Assembly (NCBI GenBank): GCA_020698575.1
Contig: CM036254.1
Location: forward strand, 24,590,026 to 24,654,025
DNA: 64,000 nt
Direction: 5' to 3'
Source of the DNA: Bostrychus sinensis
Taxonomy: Eukaryota > Chordata > Actinopteri > Gobiiformes > Eleotridae
Below are positions 1 through 12,146 of this stretch, piece after piece; positions within the stretch are counted from its first letter, which is position 1, and each line of letters begins with the position of its first letter. The notes under the pieces were generated by a model. The model was not told the DNA's origin. It saw nothing but the letters and a program-made list of their open reading frames with translations, and searched no databases. The translations under genes and the position numbers were made by a program.

Positions 1-2102
1 GTATAGTGTACTTTTTTTCTAGTCTAAACCTTTGGGGCAATTTATTAAACATGTTTTGCGCTGGACTTATGATACGACTTTGATAATATGCATCTATGAT
101 TCTTTACACTTAGCAGAAGTATTTTAATTTTGTTACTGTGGTGTATTATTTTCAGGTGTTGTAATGACTAGACTTAGACTGAGAGGCATGACGAAGACAG
201 AGGAAGTGCTCTGAATAGCAGCAGTGATATTTCTTCAGGTTGTAAAAGTTAATTGAAATTGTCTGTGGGAACGGGGAACAGCAGCTCTGCCAGACTCAGA
301 GCTCAGAGCTGACAGGTGATGCAGACAGAGACAGTGGTTAGATTACCTGCCCTGGTGTGGCCCAGCTTTCACACTCTCATACAAACTTAGCCAGCACTCT
401 TTTTAAAACCAAGTACAGACAATGGGATGTTATACAGTACATGCATGTGGTAAGTGTTCTTTAGTTTTCATCAATCATTGCTGAAGTTAAATGGTTGACT
501 TGTTGTGAGAAAAATGCTATATTCTAGAAAAAAATATTTGTGACTGCAAATGCTAAAACGGCTCTTCCTCCAAAACAAAAAAAAAAAGAAAAAGTAATTT
601 CTCTACACAGCTCTTATTTCTGGTTGGTGCGCGGCAGTTTTTCTTCATATATTAGCTTATTGTTTACTTGAGTGTTGTTGTGCACATTGCAGCGCTCCAG
701 CATTAGGAGGAGCAGTGCTGGGTGGCAGATCAGCCTCCAGCAGCTGCTTATCGGTCCCAGGTGGGTCACGCCTGATACCTGCCTGAGCCATGCAGAGCAG
801 CTAACCTGGAAATTGATGTTTCACCTCAGCGCGCCGCTCTCTGCTCGGCTGCAGGAGGAGCGAGGACAGGCTCAGGATCTGTGTCTGTTTGTTGATGGCA
901 TGCTCACTGTGCACCCAGTATTTTCCTCTGTCTGTCTGCTCATTGAAGATGTATTACAGGAGCATGCAGCAGTATTATGACTGAAGTGCAAATATAGAGT
1001 TTGTAATATTTTTTATATTGCTAAAATATACATATCTGCAAATTATGTTTTACGTAGCAGATTAGGGAATATGCTATTTGACAGAACATAAAATGTGCAC
1101 AGAATCCAAATCACATAAACAAGTGATCTTTTAGAAAGCTGCTTTTTGTTGACAAAATGCATTCACTTTCACAGTTAAAATTTTTGTCTTTTTAATTTTT
1201 TTAAATTTCTTAATTTCTAGAACACCATCTTTAGTTTGTCAGTTACACACAACCTCATGATTACGTGTCAGTCAACTGCCCAGTTAACCCAAAGTTGGGA
1301 ACAGTGACTGATCCATTAGACACACTTGTTAAACCATGACAATGAATTTAAGATGGACTGCTATTGAAGTCACTGACTGCAGTTTGAGTTTTTAACAAGC
1401 TGATTCTCTGAAGCAGTAGTTTAGCATTTAAGTACTGGGTTTACTAGGCTTTTATGCTGTGTTAAGACTGTGTCTATATATTTTTTTTTTGACAAATCTT
1501 AAATACTGTACTTTATTCTTTGAATTTCGTGTTGACAGTGTTTTGTAATATTAACATTTACGAGATGGCAGTTACTGAGTCCACTAGCATGCCGAAATGT
1601 TCTAAAGTTACTATTACTAATAGATGTATTTTTCCAAATGTTGTTGTGTACAACTGTGGAGTTGCAGGAAGTACTTGCACATTAGCCGACTGCAGTGTGA
1701 TATCTGTGGTCTTCTGAGGCTCAGTTTCTATGAAGAAAGGTTATCTCGTCCTTGTCTTGAAAGCTGACATTTGTTCTCATAAAGGCCAGCATACTGGTGC
1801 CAGATAGGATTAATTGACAAGTGCCGTGCACACTCTCCATGTCCCCACTTACAGTCTGTGTCTCTGGTGCAAATGTTTGTGCTATTGTTTACTGCTACCA
1901 ACTCTCTTTGTCATTCTACACTGATCTGAAACATTCATCCTCCCTGGAAACACTGCCATTACACCCTTCTGCTACGATGAACCCAGGGCTCTCTTGATCT
2001 GTGCTAAAGATGGTTTCCCAGCAGTTTAATTTGCAACACTTTTAAGAATATCATTGCTTTGTTACCAGTTGGGAACCTATACCGGCCCCATCATTACACA
2101 AG

Positions 2103-2440
2103 TACGCTGATCAGGCTTAACATCCTTTCTGTGCCAACATGAACTTCTTCAGCAATTTGAACAGGAGCTCATCTGTTGGATTGGACCACATCTGCTCCAC
2201 ATCAGCTAGTTCACTACTGTTTCTTTCTTGATAGATAAAGACCACAGCAAACATTACTATTTGGGTCTCATCAAACTCACTCCAATCCTTATGCTTGCCC
2301 ATTTTTCCTGCTTCTATCACACCAACTTTGAGGACAGAATGTTCACTTGCTGCCCAATATATCCCACCAATAGGTGCCAGATGAGAAGAAGATCTGTGTT
2401 ATTCACTTGTCAGTGGTCATAATGTTATGATTGATGTATA
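2103..2440 (-). mobile_element. Deleted Tc1-like transposon, copy 1
   Basis: The ends are inverted copies of each other: left tacgctgatcaggcttaaca, right with gtcataatgttatgattgat followed by gtata, both bounded by TA as expected for Tc1/mariner. On the - strand an open frame begins KMGKHKDWSEFDETQIVM, which resembles the N-terminal start of fish Tc1-like transposases, and then diverges. Only about 340 bases remain of an element normally well over 1 kb, so it cannot encode a working enzyme. Confidence 0.75.
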
Positions 2441-3717
2441 ACTTTCCTTACAAACGTGTGTTGGTCAAGCCAATATTTTTATATAAGTCAAATATTGTTG
2501 AGACCAGACCTATCTAGAAGTGATAATATTTTGAAAAAAAAATAGTAACATAATCTGTAGAAGATTGCAGCACTGACATAAACTGTTTTTCCCTGGCAAA
2601 TTGTTTCTGTCAACTGTTTAGGCCAGTTTAGCTGTCAAAAAGGAAAAACGGTATTTGGAAATTAGGCTTTGGCTCCAACCAAGCCTGGAACTGCCTTAGA
2701 GGAAAAGGGTAATTGTGGAGTGCACTTTTTATGTGAGATTGTGACTGGCCTGCTTTTTATAAACATTTTGCCAGACTCTGAATCTGTTAACATGTTAACG
2801 TTAGAAGTGATTAGCAGGCAGTTGACATAATTGGTTCTTTTATCACACAGACAAGAAGGTGTTTGACATTTAACAGGTCGTCTTAGAAGCACAGATCTTT
2901 CTTTTTTAAGGTAGGACTTTCTGTCATCTCCCCTTTTCTCATTGTTTCACAAAACCTCTTCTGCACTGAGCCATTTGTCAGAAACCAGTGTTTTTGTGGT
3001 GATGTCCGTAATTACAACCGCTCATGAACCTTAGAAAATAGCTGTAATAGTTGTTTGTGTGATGGACAATTGATCTGTAGCCAAAACATGTCCTGGGATT
3101 ATCTGTGCTGAAGGAGCTTTACCTTTTGTTGGAGAGATACTACAAAACATATCAGCCAACACCTGTCAGTTTGTCCCGCTCTCCAGATTGGCCAAGGAGG
3201 TCAATTGCCAATTTACTGCTGCCAATGTCTTTGTCAGGAAACAATATTAATTTTGGTTAATTAGGACCTAGAGCTAACGAGCGCTACAGATAATGAGTTC
3301 ATTTATAATCCATAAAACAAGTGTGGCGTGTTACAGGACAAAAAATGCAGCAGCCGGACAACACATTTAGGCAGAATGGCTCACTATTGGACACAGAAAG
3401 ATAGACCAAAGCATGCAGCCATCTTGTTCAAATGGGAGAGATACAGAGCCTGGCAGCTCTGCAATGCAGTTCTGGGCACTACATTTTACATCCAGCATTT
3501 CATTGACCCACACATCTTTATATATCTCTTGCAGTTTCCTATTCAGATCAGTCATGACCAAAAACTTGTAAGGAGGAAAGTGTTGGTATAAGCACTGCAT
3601 CAAATTTTGAAAAGTAAAAGTAGAAAATGTAGGTACTATAGGTGACTGGACCTGGGACTAGATACTTCCTGGATAGTGGCCACATAGTCCCAGGACTGAG
3701 ACACTACTAACCGACAA

Positions 3718-3800
3718 CCATTCACATTCATTTACTATGGGCAATTTAGAGTTACCAGTTCACCTAACTCGGATTCCCCTGTCTAATGTGGGCAATGAAA
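3718..3800 (+). repeat. Fragment of a common fish interspersed repeat
   Basis: The piece cattcacattcatttactat followed by gggcaatttagagttacc and cacctaac matches a phrase repeated throughout teleost genomes as I remember them. Related pieces lie near 18172, 23190, 35735 and 61940 in this window. Confidence 0.45.
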
Positions 3801-3880
3801 ATGGCTTTTATTGACAATAATAATATAATGAAAATACAGTGAAAACAAGTCAAATGCCTAATAACTCTATAAACATAAAA

Positions 3881-4336
3881 TTAAAGTGAGTCTGTAGGTG
3901 CTTTTTCCAATGGCTTCTCTCTATAGTCAGCTGATTCAAAAAGTCTTCTATATTTGTTATAGATGTATTTCTCACAGAACCTGGGCAGTGTGTTCAGAGG
4001 CAGTGCACACTCTCCAATGACAGCCGGGGGTCGAAGGTCAATTCTGAGTTGCCATAGCCTTATTCTTGACTGGGGCGCCTGCCATTCCCCGACATCCCTG
4101 TCCACATCCACCAGGCTGACAGAAACAACATCACACTTATATTTCAGCCTGCCACTGACTAAATGATGAACATGTAAACGTCGGAGAGGCGGGAAAAGGC
4201 CAAAAGGGGGAGCCTTTTGGCTGCACTGTGGCTGGAGTTGTGTGTGCGGCGCTTCACAATGGAGGTGGCATGTTCCATTACCGAGCCATGATTTAGTTGA
4301 CTCCCAGGTAATAGTCCGCACCAGTGAGGTCAGCAC
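3881..4336 (-). other. Antisense open frame with downstream poly(A) signal
   Basis: The - strand is open for 151 codons, longer than most chance frames in this A+T-rich region. It ends ...EKPLEKAPTDSL followed by a stop, and AATAAA on the same strand lies about 70 bases further on (3807-3812). A possible acceptor, gtcagtggcag, lies inside the frame near 4160. No domain or family is recognised. It could be the 3' exon of a gene nested in the cdh23 intron, an old retrocopy, or chance. Nothing upstream on this strand was recognised as a partner exon. Confidence 0.2.
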
Positions 4337-4932
4337 AAGGCCAGCATGAGAGAGGGAGATTTGGTTTGGGGAAATAGAGTCGGTGAGGCAGACTCCAAGT
4401 GCAGTTTATGAGGTGACTGTGAGCAGAAAACTGAAGCAAAACAGAAAGAGAAGTCAAGTCAAGAGCTGGGCAGGCAATGGGTAGTGCCAGAGTTGCTAGA
4501 CAGTTATTTTATAGAAGACCTATTGTGCTTTTTGCAGGCTTTTTGCTTTTTGGTGGAATATATGTCCAGAGCATTTCTTTGGACAGGGGCTGGCGATGTG
4601 CTGCATTTGGTTAGTGTCAGAGAATATGTTTTCCGTGTTGTGGATTTACAGCGTTTTAGGTGTGGTTGATGTTTAAATCTCTCAGTTTGAGAGTCAGAGA
4701 TTCTTCTGGAGTGTTTGTCCAGAGCTCTTTATTAAACAGAGCAGTGGTTTAACTTTAATTCAGTGATTCAGATTTTTTTCTGAGCATGTTTAAAAACACA
4801 TTAAAATTAGTATTCAAGTGGAGGATAAGGTGCGCTTGTTCTGGTTTTATGAATGTTGAATTATTTACTAAACAGCTGTAGTGTTATGACACATAACATC
4901 CTCTGTTGTTAGGACAGTCATTTCCTCTAAAC

Positions 4933-5000
4933 CAGTGGTTCCCAAATTTTTTCCTTGAAGCCCCCCCCCCCCCCCCCCATTTCCAAGATACCCAGCCCTA
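4933..5000 (+). repeat. hAT-like repeat end with poly-C run
   Basis: The sequence starts cagtggttcccaaatttttt, a typical terminal motif of fish hAT-derived repeats. It is followed by ccttgaag, 18 consecutive C (4961-4978) and ccaagatacccagccc. No matching right end was found, so it is truncated or too decayed to delimit. Confidence 0.5.
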
Positions 5001-7424
5001 ATCTAGCCTTTACTAATGCATCAGAAGCATAAAGTGATTAGCTACATACAAATGTATAAAAAACAGAATGCCAAGTGTATTCTCAATAAACATCATATCA
5101 GAAATGGAAATATTTTACCATTTTATGGCAAAAAACAGCTCATTTTAAATATGATGGCAGCAACACAGCTAAAAAACGTAGGGGCAGTGGCAACAAAAAT
5201 GCGTTTATTTTTTTTTTACAATGTACCCATATATTTGATTGAAACTACGACCTCTGACATTTTGGCTGGAGGAGCTTGTATCAGCTTGGCTGGCTGGACA
5301 TACATTTGTGGGATCAGCAGACAAGACTTGCACACTCAAAGCACAGACTCACCTGTCCACTCTGATCAGCGTGTCCAACCTCCACAAGTAGGACAGACCA
5401 TGACGGGATGGTGATAAAACAAACCCAGTAAGAGTGCGCTGTGGATGGGATGGATGGATATTCTCACAAGCCTCTTCGTGTGAATCTGCACTGACAGGTC
5501 TGCCACAGTAAGGCGTGGGATGACTGTTCACCAATATCTCTCACTGTCCAAAGAGAACTGCGTTGTGATTGGTTCGTCACAGCCTTGTCACTCAGTGTTT
5601 TCATCACTTCAACAAGGAACCTCAATGGACCAGGTTTTTACTAAATGTAAGTTTGAACACTTTCTTCTCGCTGCACTGAGGCCATGTAGTTTGTGCACCT
5701 ATACTACTCTTTTCTTCACTTTTTTGAGGTAATACTTGTTACCTGAACATCTTTATGTTTTATGACTTATACCTCTATTGAGTTTACAGCAACATAGTGT
5801 GATTTATTCCATTACTTTAGGAATATTGTATTTCAAATCCAGTCTCAGGGGGTCACAAGAAAACAATAAATTACATCTACAGTTTATTGACCGTTCTAAG
5901 ATTGCGACCAGAACCTTTGTCTGTGAGAATTCTCTTTCATCCAGTTTATTATTGCAGTACCTATTTTGGTATTAATGGATCCAAAAACATTTCACTCTAA
6001 CAACAATTGCTAACTCTGATTGTGAACACTAATATTGCTGTCAAAACTTGAAGCCGCTAATTTGTAATGTTGTTAATTTGTCCTTTAGTTTTATGGTGTG
6101 ATTTATCAGTAATAGGCCTGTTTTTTTAATTATTCTTCTAATCTAAATGACACAACATACAGTATGTTTGCATTTCTCATATGGCCCATTGTTCTCAGCT
6201 TTTAGATGTCAAAAACCCATACATGGAACTCTGTTATTCTAACTATACCATGTAATTTATGCAGCCCATAACTCACATTTGCATAAGTGCTCTTTATTTT
6301 TGTATTCTTGCTTTATGTAAATTGTTTTTCTATGCTTTTAAGATGTAGATTTTACATATTTGTGTTACAGAACCTGCTGCACACTCCATTTTGCAGCTTC
6401 TTACAGTTCTTTTGATGGATCCATTCAGAGGTTTGGAAAACTAAACAAACAATATTTGCTTGTACCTTTGGCACAAGGTCAAAGCATAGTTTTTGGTATA
6501 CAGTAGTTACAAGGGCATCTCAGTATAGTTTGTTTTTAGACAATACTTGAGGTTCTTTTCATTCACAACTTGACAAAATATGGCTCTTCTCTGTTGTGGT
6601 TGTGTGGTGTATCATCTATCCTGTGTAAACTACCCAATAGTGTGGACTAGATTCAACTGTACAAATATACAAATACACATGTACTAATACTTGGCAAGCG
6701 ATAAGCAGCAAGTGAAGAATATACATTATCTACAGTGTGTACAGATAAAGGATGTACTATGAACATTAAATCAGAATGCCATAGCAATAACAATAAATCT
6801 GTGATATTTTTGCAGCTCTATTCATTGTGCATGCATGCTGTATATTTGTCTCAATCATCAGTGGCTGTTTAGGAGCTTGCACATTTCATTCATGTGGACT
6901 GGGGGCCTGTTTTTCTCTGAGGAACGGTCTAAGAGAAGGGCTGAGGCTGTTCCTCTCTCATCCATGACAGATTTAGTCATAAATCTGCTGGATTAATACT
7001 CCACCTCCCAAGGACTCTTGTGCTGTGTGTTGTTGAAACACAGGAGTCACTTAAAGCCCGACTCCGGGCACTATTTGTCTTGGGCTCTGGTCCCTATCAC
7101 GGATATTGATGTGGCAAACACACTAATGCTCGTGCATGCTCACCAACACAAAGGCGAGGCGTTAAGGATCTGTGGAAAAGGGCAAATGAGAGGAAAATGA
7201 GATACAGCACTGTAAATGTCCTGATTCAACAGCGCTAGCCAAAGGAAGGCTTTTGTTGTGATGAATTAGCTCTATGTAATCACCAAATACCAACTTTTGC
7301 AGATGAACTACTTGTGTAATTTAGGCCATTTTCTAAATAAATTACAGTGACCAAAATAAAATGCTCCTGGTTTTAAGAAGAAAGATAGCATGTCAAGGAG
7401 TCACAATCCAGTGTACTTTTTATG

Positions 7425-7562
7425 CCGTTCCCAAGCCCAAATAAATGGAGAGGGTTGCATCAGAAAGGACATCCAATGTAAAACGTGCCAAATTAATATG
7501 CAGATCACAAGCAGATTATTTGCTGTGGCAAAGGGAAAAGCCAAAAGGAGAGAGTGTGTTTT
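7425..7562 (+). repeat. Common fish repeat, copy 1 of 9
   Basis: The order of motifs is ttcccaagcccaaataaatg, gagagggttgcatcagaaag, gacatcc, aaaacgtgccaaattaatat, gcagatc, gattatttgctgtgg, aaagccaaaaggag. The same order appears at eight other places in this window on one strand or the other. It resembles the 3' tail of a fish retroelement from memory, but I cannot name the family. Confidence 0.7.
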
Positions 7563-8397
7563 AATACATTATTATGCTACATCTACAGTTAATTTACTTA
7601 ATTTTTTGGCTGTTGTTGGATTTTGATGATAAAATTTTTTTTTATTTTAGACCACAGACATTGACTAAAATGAATCTGAATTGAATTAAATTGCACAACA
7701 ATTTCACAGATAATCTGAATTTTTGTTAACATCTACAGAATCCTTGTATTGTGATGTTGTTAGGCTGACTACTACATAGTAAATTTGTGGTATAATGTGA
7801 TTCCCAGCCCTAGATTGAAGTATACACTATTTTGTTTATTCTTGTCACAATGGTTCACATATATAATCAGTGAACCTTTTCTTTAGTCCCATATCTTTTT
7901 ATTGGTGGAAGTCTAATTGACATCCCTGAAGGAAGAATCTTTACTGTGGCTCTCCAGCACTGTCCTCATCCTACAGAAAATCATCTCTCTGTATGCATCT
8001 TTTTGTTGCCATTAAAGATGCCCCCTGAACAAATACCTCCTCTTTGTATGGAAATGGGGGCTCTATTCCAGTTGTCACTCCTGCCAGACCTGCACACTTT
8101 ATTTTTACATTTACCTGGATTCCCAGAAGGAACATGAATCTCTTAATGTTAATGCAACACACAGCTCCTTTCAACAGAGAACAAAAATATATGAATAGGT
8201 CCTTTTCATTTTAATGTACAGTTTTGAAGACAAATATATTGTGTTTTTGACCGCAGGTGATACTGCAGATAATGCATTTGAGAAATTCTCTTCAATAGTG
8301 TTTTCTGAGCCTATTGAGTCTGTTTTAATTAATTTTAGTCTTTCATGTCTTTTCAATAAGAAATGCATGTTTGTCTGAAAATGTTTGTATAAATGTT

Positions 8398-8401
<4 letters not shown>

Positions 8402-8490
<89 letters not shown>
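8402..8490. repeat. (TA)n microsatellite, about 88 bases
   Basis: The tract is an uninterrupted run of alternating T and A. It produces artificial open frames of alternating Ile and Tyr on the - strand, which are not genes. It is likely to be length-variable and self-complementary. Confidence 0.98.
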
Positions 8491-8492
<2 letters not shown>

Positions 8493-11145
8493 GTTGAAAT
8501 AAAAAACATACATAAATCCCTCAAATATCTGAAATAAAAGCATTTCACTTTGAAAGGAACTACCCAATTAATCAGACTTTTCTACCATATTCTAACTGGT
8601 TGTAGTTGTTAAGCAGTACGTGTGACTCAATCTAGGCCAAGAATGTATCGTAAGGGTGTCACTAACATAGAGTCACCATCATCATGTGGCTCATGTGAAG
8701 GTTGTCAGGAATTAACCATAGCCTCTTTCTCACTGCACTTCACTGTGTATCTACACTATATGGTAACTATAAAGCCTGTCTTTGGTGTGTAAGTCTAAAC
8801 AGTGCTGAATGAGCTGATGGTGCAGTGAGTTGACGATGCAACATTTGCCTGAGACTCTGAGATGAAGGCGATGGATGAGCGACAGTGAGTCTGATGTATT
8901 TGAAGCCTCTCTTTGTTGATCAGTGGACAGTTCAGTAACGTGAGTGGCACTGCTCTGACTCATCAGCCTATCCTTCTCATGACTTCATCCCTGCTCTGGC
9001 CTTAAGACATTTCATCAAGTATTTATAAGAAGCAAGAAAACCACACATTTATTACCCATATAACAAAAGCCTTTTGGTTTTTTTAACACAACACAAGCAT
9101 GACAGAGGTAGTGATTTCCAAATTTTAAATATAACACAAACTCACAATCAGATCTGTGGTTTAACAAAAGGGTTGAATTTAGAGTCTAATTTACATTTTC
9201 TGCTGAAAATTTAGTTTTTGTAAGAATCTTAGCGTTTACAAATATACACATTTCTAACAGATTTTCTCATCAGATTCACTTTCACATCATGTCCTGTCTT
9301 GATTGTGATTTCATCTTTCCTTGAGGTTGCCAGTGCTTTGGTAGAACGTATCCTGAACAGGGCCCATATACCCATTAAGCTTCTGTGGACCATAAAATGT
9401 CTAGACATATTTCACAACGTACCTGAAATTGAAGTCCTGACAGTGCCTGTCCCACTGAATCAGCGCTTAGATGAACGAGGGGTGCAGAGATGTCATAAAC
9501 AGGGCTTTGGCCTATAGCCCCTTCTTTTTCTAAAGCCTTTGGGCCCAGGGCAGGGACTAGTCCCGTCCAACATGCACCACTCGTATCGACCCAACAGAGA
9601 TTGATATCCTCCAGCCACTGATTTAGCATCAACTGCCCCCCTGACTGTCCTAAAAGACTGGGCTGAATTAAACTGTGCGCCAGTGTAGGTTAGCTCACTA
9701 TCAATGCAGTATGTTTTATACTGCCTCTATGGCCCTGCCACAATAAAGTACTGAGTGCTTTGTCTTAACACAAAACTCCTACATAAACTTTCAGAAAGTA
9801 CTTATTGTAATGAAGCTGTTTTAAATTTTGCTCTAAAATTTATTCAAATTCAGCCATATCTCACTTACTGAGTCAATGGTTCACTTCTCTCCCTTTGCCG
9901 CTGCCATTAGCCTCAGAGAACAGTGCACTAAACCTGTGAGCTGTTTGTGTTTCTGTCTGAAGCAGAAGTGTGCTGGTTCTGAGTTAGCAGAGTGAGTAAG
10001 AGGTGCAGGGGATGGCGGCGACAGAAAGGTGAATTAGAGAGATGATGCCTGGAGCCCATCGCTCTCGAGGAGGTGCCAGTGAGGGAGGGGCGCTCCTAAT
10101 GTGTGCTGTATCATTCATAACAGTAAGACTGGCATCACTTGCTGCTAAATAGCATCATTTGTCAGAGAAAGGGCTTGGTGCCACTGTGTCACTGATAAGC
10201 TTCAAAAGGATCCTACTTTATTCCCCGCAGGTCTGAAACACTCTGTGAATGTTACTGAGCACCAGAAACACTGACCAATGTGTTACTTCTTTTAACAACA
10301 ATCATCTTGGTCATTTACCATTTACCATACTTGATACATGATAAAACAAAACTGTTTTGTATGTAAAAAATGTTTTACTATGCCTACTACTAGATTTTCA
10401 AGACAATGGTGGTTATGTCCTTGAGCCTGGTAATCAGTGTTCCATTCTACACAAAAGTCTAATTCTGTATATCTGTGGATTTGAATAGGATTTGCCGTGG
10501 ACACTATTAACAACAGCCCTTGAACGCAAGTTGAAATCCAACCAATCTGTAAATAGAAGCATTGCATGCATAAAACAGTAAAAAAATAAAATAAAATAAA
10601 AAATAAAAACATTTAAAGGAAGAGACTCTTTTCAGGTAAAAGACCCTTTGCCTAGTAAAGTGATAATTCTGGTGAAGAAATAGATGTTCTAATATTTATA
10701 TTGTATTTTAGGTATTGAACATGCAGTGTTGCTTCCCATAATGTATGATTTAAATATTATATCTTTGACCATCCATTATACTATAGTCAAGCTTGTATCA
10801 GAAATTGTAGTAGACACATCTTCCTCAGTCAAGCTGCAAAGTGGAAAAAACTCAAGTTATTATTGATGACTATGAGGTAAAATGCTTAATTTGCACCGTC
10901 TTCAACCAAATTATAACTCATATTGAAAGCAGCTGAATTTGCATAAATCTCATTAGACGCAATGAGAGGGGTTCATAAATCGTTTTATTAATTAGTCATT
11001 TTTGCCACCCTTTCATAGGAAAATGGGGTGTATTAATAAAACGAGAGGGTGTGTGATTGTGGAGCCTAATTGGTTGTTGTGTTAAGCAGTTTGGTGCGCA
11101 TCTGACAGCCTTGATTTAGTTGGGCTTAGTCTATTGTCTAATGGA

Positions 11146-11405
11146 GAGGTTCCCAAACTGTGGTATAGGTACAACTAGTGGTACACAGGCTTCTTCTAGT
11201 GGTACTCAGAAGTGTCTGGAATTTGTGATGAAGAAAATTTGATAATTTTGGACTGGTTTTGTTCAAGTTTAGTCCTGATTTTAGGCCCAGTTTGTTCCTA
11301 GTATAGTAAGAATAAATCACTTTTTTAATCTTAAATTTAAATGTGGGTTAGTTCTGATTTAGGCCCATTTTAGTCCGTTAAAATGGAAATCCAAATATTT
11401 TTCTG
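11146..11405 (-). repeat. hAT-like MITE fragment
   Basis: It begins ggttcccaaactgtggtata and continues with two tagtggtac motifs. Read on the - strand it matches the right end and interior of the element at 48829-49192, including the phrases about ccaaatatttt and ttaggcccattttagtcc. One end is missing or decayed. Confidence 0.65.
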
Positions 11406-11892
11406 CTTTGTGTGGTTTCCTGGTGTGAAAAGTTTCAGAATCAGTGGTATCTTGTGTGAGTGTATAGCTGCTGAAAAGACGAGGACACTGTGAGCGAGTG
11501 GTCAAGTCGTCCTGCCCCAGATGGTAATGAGGCATGTCCTGATGGGTCAAAGGTCACAGTGCTATCCTCTGAGCTGCTTTGACCTTAGCCTTTCGGTGCT
11601 ACTTTGTGTTTACATGCCCTTGCCCACCTTAGTTTTGATTAGCCCTGTGTCTTAGCCAAAGTGTCTTTGATAAATGAAGTCTATGAAGCACTGCAGATGC
11701 AATTAACATACTCTCCTCCCTATACCCTTGTGTGTTGCCGTATACGCAAAATGGTTTTACACTTTAATTGTTAAGCTTTGTAAAAAATACTTTTTGTAGC
11801 AAATTTGTGTTTTATTTAAAAATATATAGTATTTCGCTACTTAAATCAAAGAAAAATTACTTTGATCACAGTATGATGAACAGGAATAAAAT

Positions 11893-11930
11893 GGGGTCCC
11901 AGAGACTAGTTGAAAACCACTCCCCTAAAT
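11893..11930 (+). repeat. hAT-like end fragment before the first exon
   Basis: The sequence ggggtcccagagactagttg followed by aaaaccactcccct resembles the end of the element at 12402-12643. It lies about 75 bases upstream of the first recognised exon, close to the branch-point region. Confidence 0.4.
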
Positions 11931-12003
11931 GGTTTACATAATACTAGGTAACAGATAGTATACCCATAATGTTCTCTCTAACCTCTTTGTTTTGGTTTGG
12001 CAG

Positions 12004-12146
12004 GGCAGTCAGTGACCCAGCTGAGGGCAACTGATCCAGAAGGGGACCCTCTCATTTATGGGATCATTGGAGAAGAAGCGATGAAGTTCTTTAGAGTTGA
12101 AGCCAAGACTGGTGTGGTCTGGCTTCGACAGCAACTGGATCGTGAG
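12004..12146 (+). CDS. cdh23: cdh23 exon encoding central EC1
   Basis: The exon is 143 bases long, follows a tttggtttggcag acceptor and ends GAG|gtaaaa. It begins in phase 1, so its first two bases complete a split codon, probably Gly, and it ends in phase 0. The protein reads QSVTQLRATDPEGDP, then a GEEAMKFFRVEAKTGVVWLR segment, then QQLDRE. This is the middle of cadherin repeat EC1, with the DRE calcium motif at its end. Most cadherin repeats have D-x-D where this exon has D-P-E, a conservative change at a calcium-site position. The upstream exon supplying the signal peptide and first EC1 strand was not found in the preceding 12 kb. Exon identity is secure; the exact start rests on the single good AG. 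Confidence 0.93.

Larger units (their letters stand above)
1..12003 (+). other. Upstream cdh23 intron (3' part)
   Basis: No exon of cdh23 could be recognised here. The intron must contain, or be preceded by, the exon that supplies the first base of the split Gly codon. Identified contents are a Tc1-like remnant (2103-2440), an old repeat tail (3718-3790), an antisense open frame (3881-4336), a hAT-like end with a poly-C run (4933-5000), a common fish repeat (7425-7562), a (TA)n tract (8402-8490) and hAT-like pieces at 11146-11405 and 11893-11930. The stretch 672-980 is G+C-richer and open but matches nothing I know. 5230-7420, 8500-11140 and 1000-2100 show nothing assignable. Confidence 0.75.

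Noticed and set aside
8171..8567. Two - strand frames rich in alternating Ile and Tyr
   Set aside because: They are produced by the (TA)n microsatellite.
9299..9632. Overlapping open frames on both strands near 9.3-9.6 kb
   Set aside because: Neither translation resembles a known protein, and frames of this length are expected by chance; the block may be old repeat.
1..12003. Exon with the cdh23 signal peptide and first EC1 strand
   Set aside because: I looked for the expected hydrophobic start and the FFTNHFF-type motif next to a donor in phase 1 and saw no convincing candidate.
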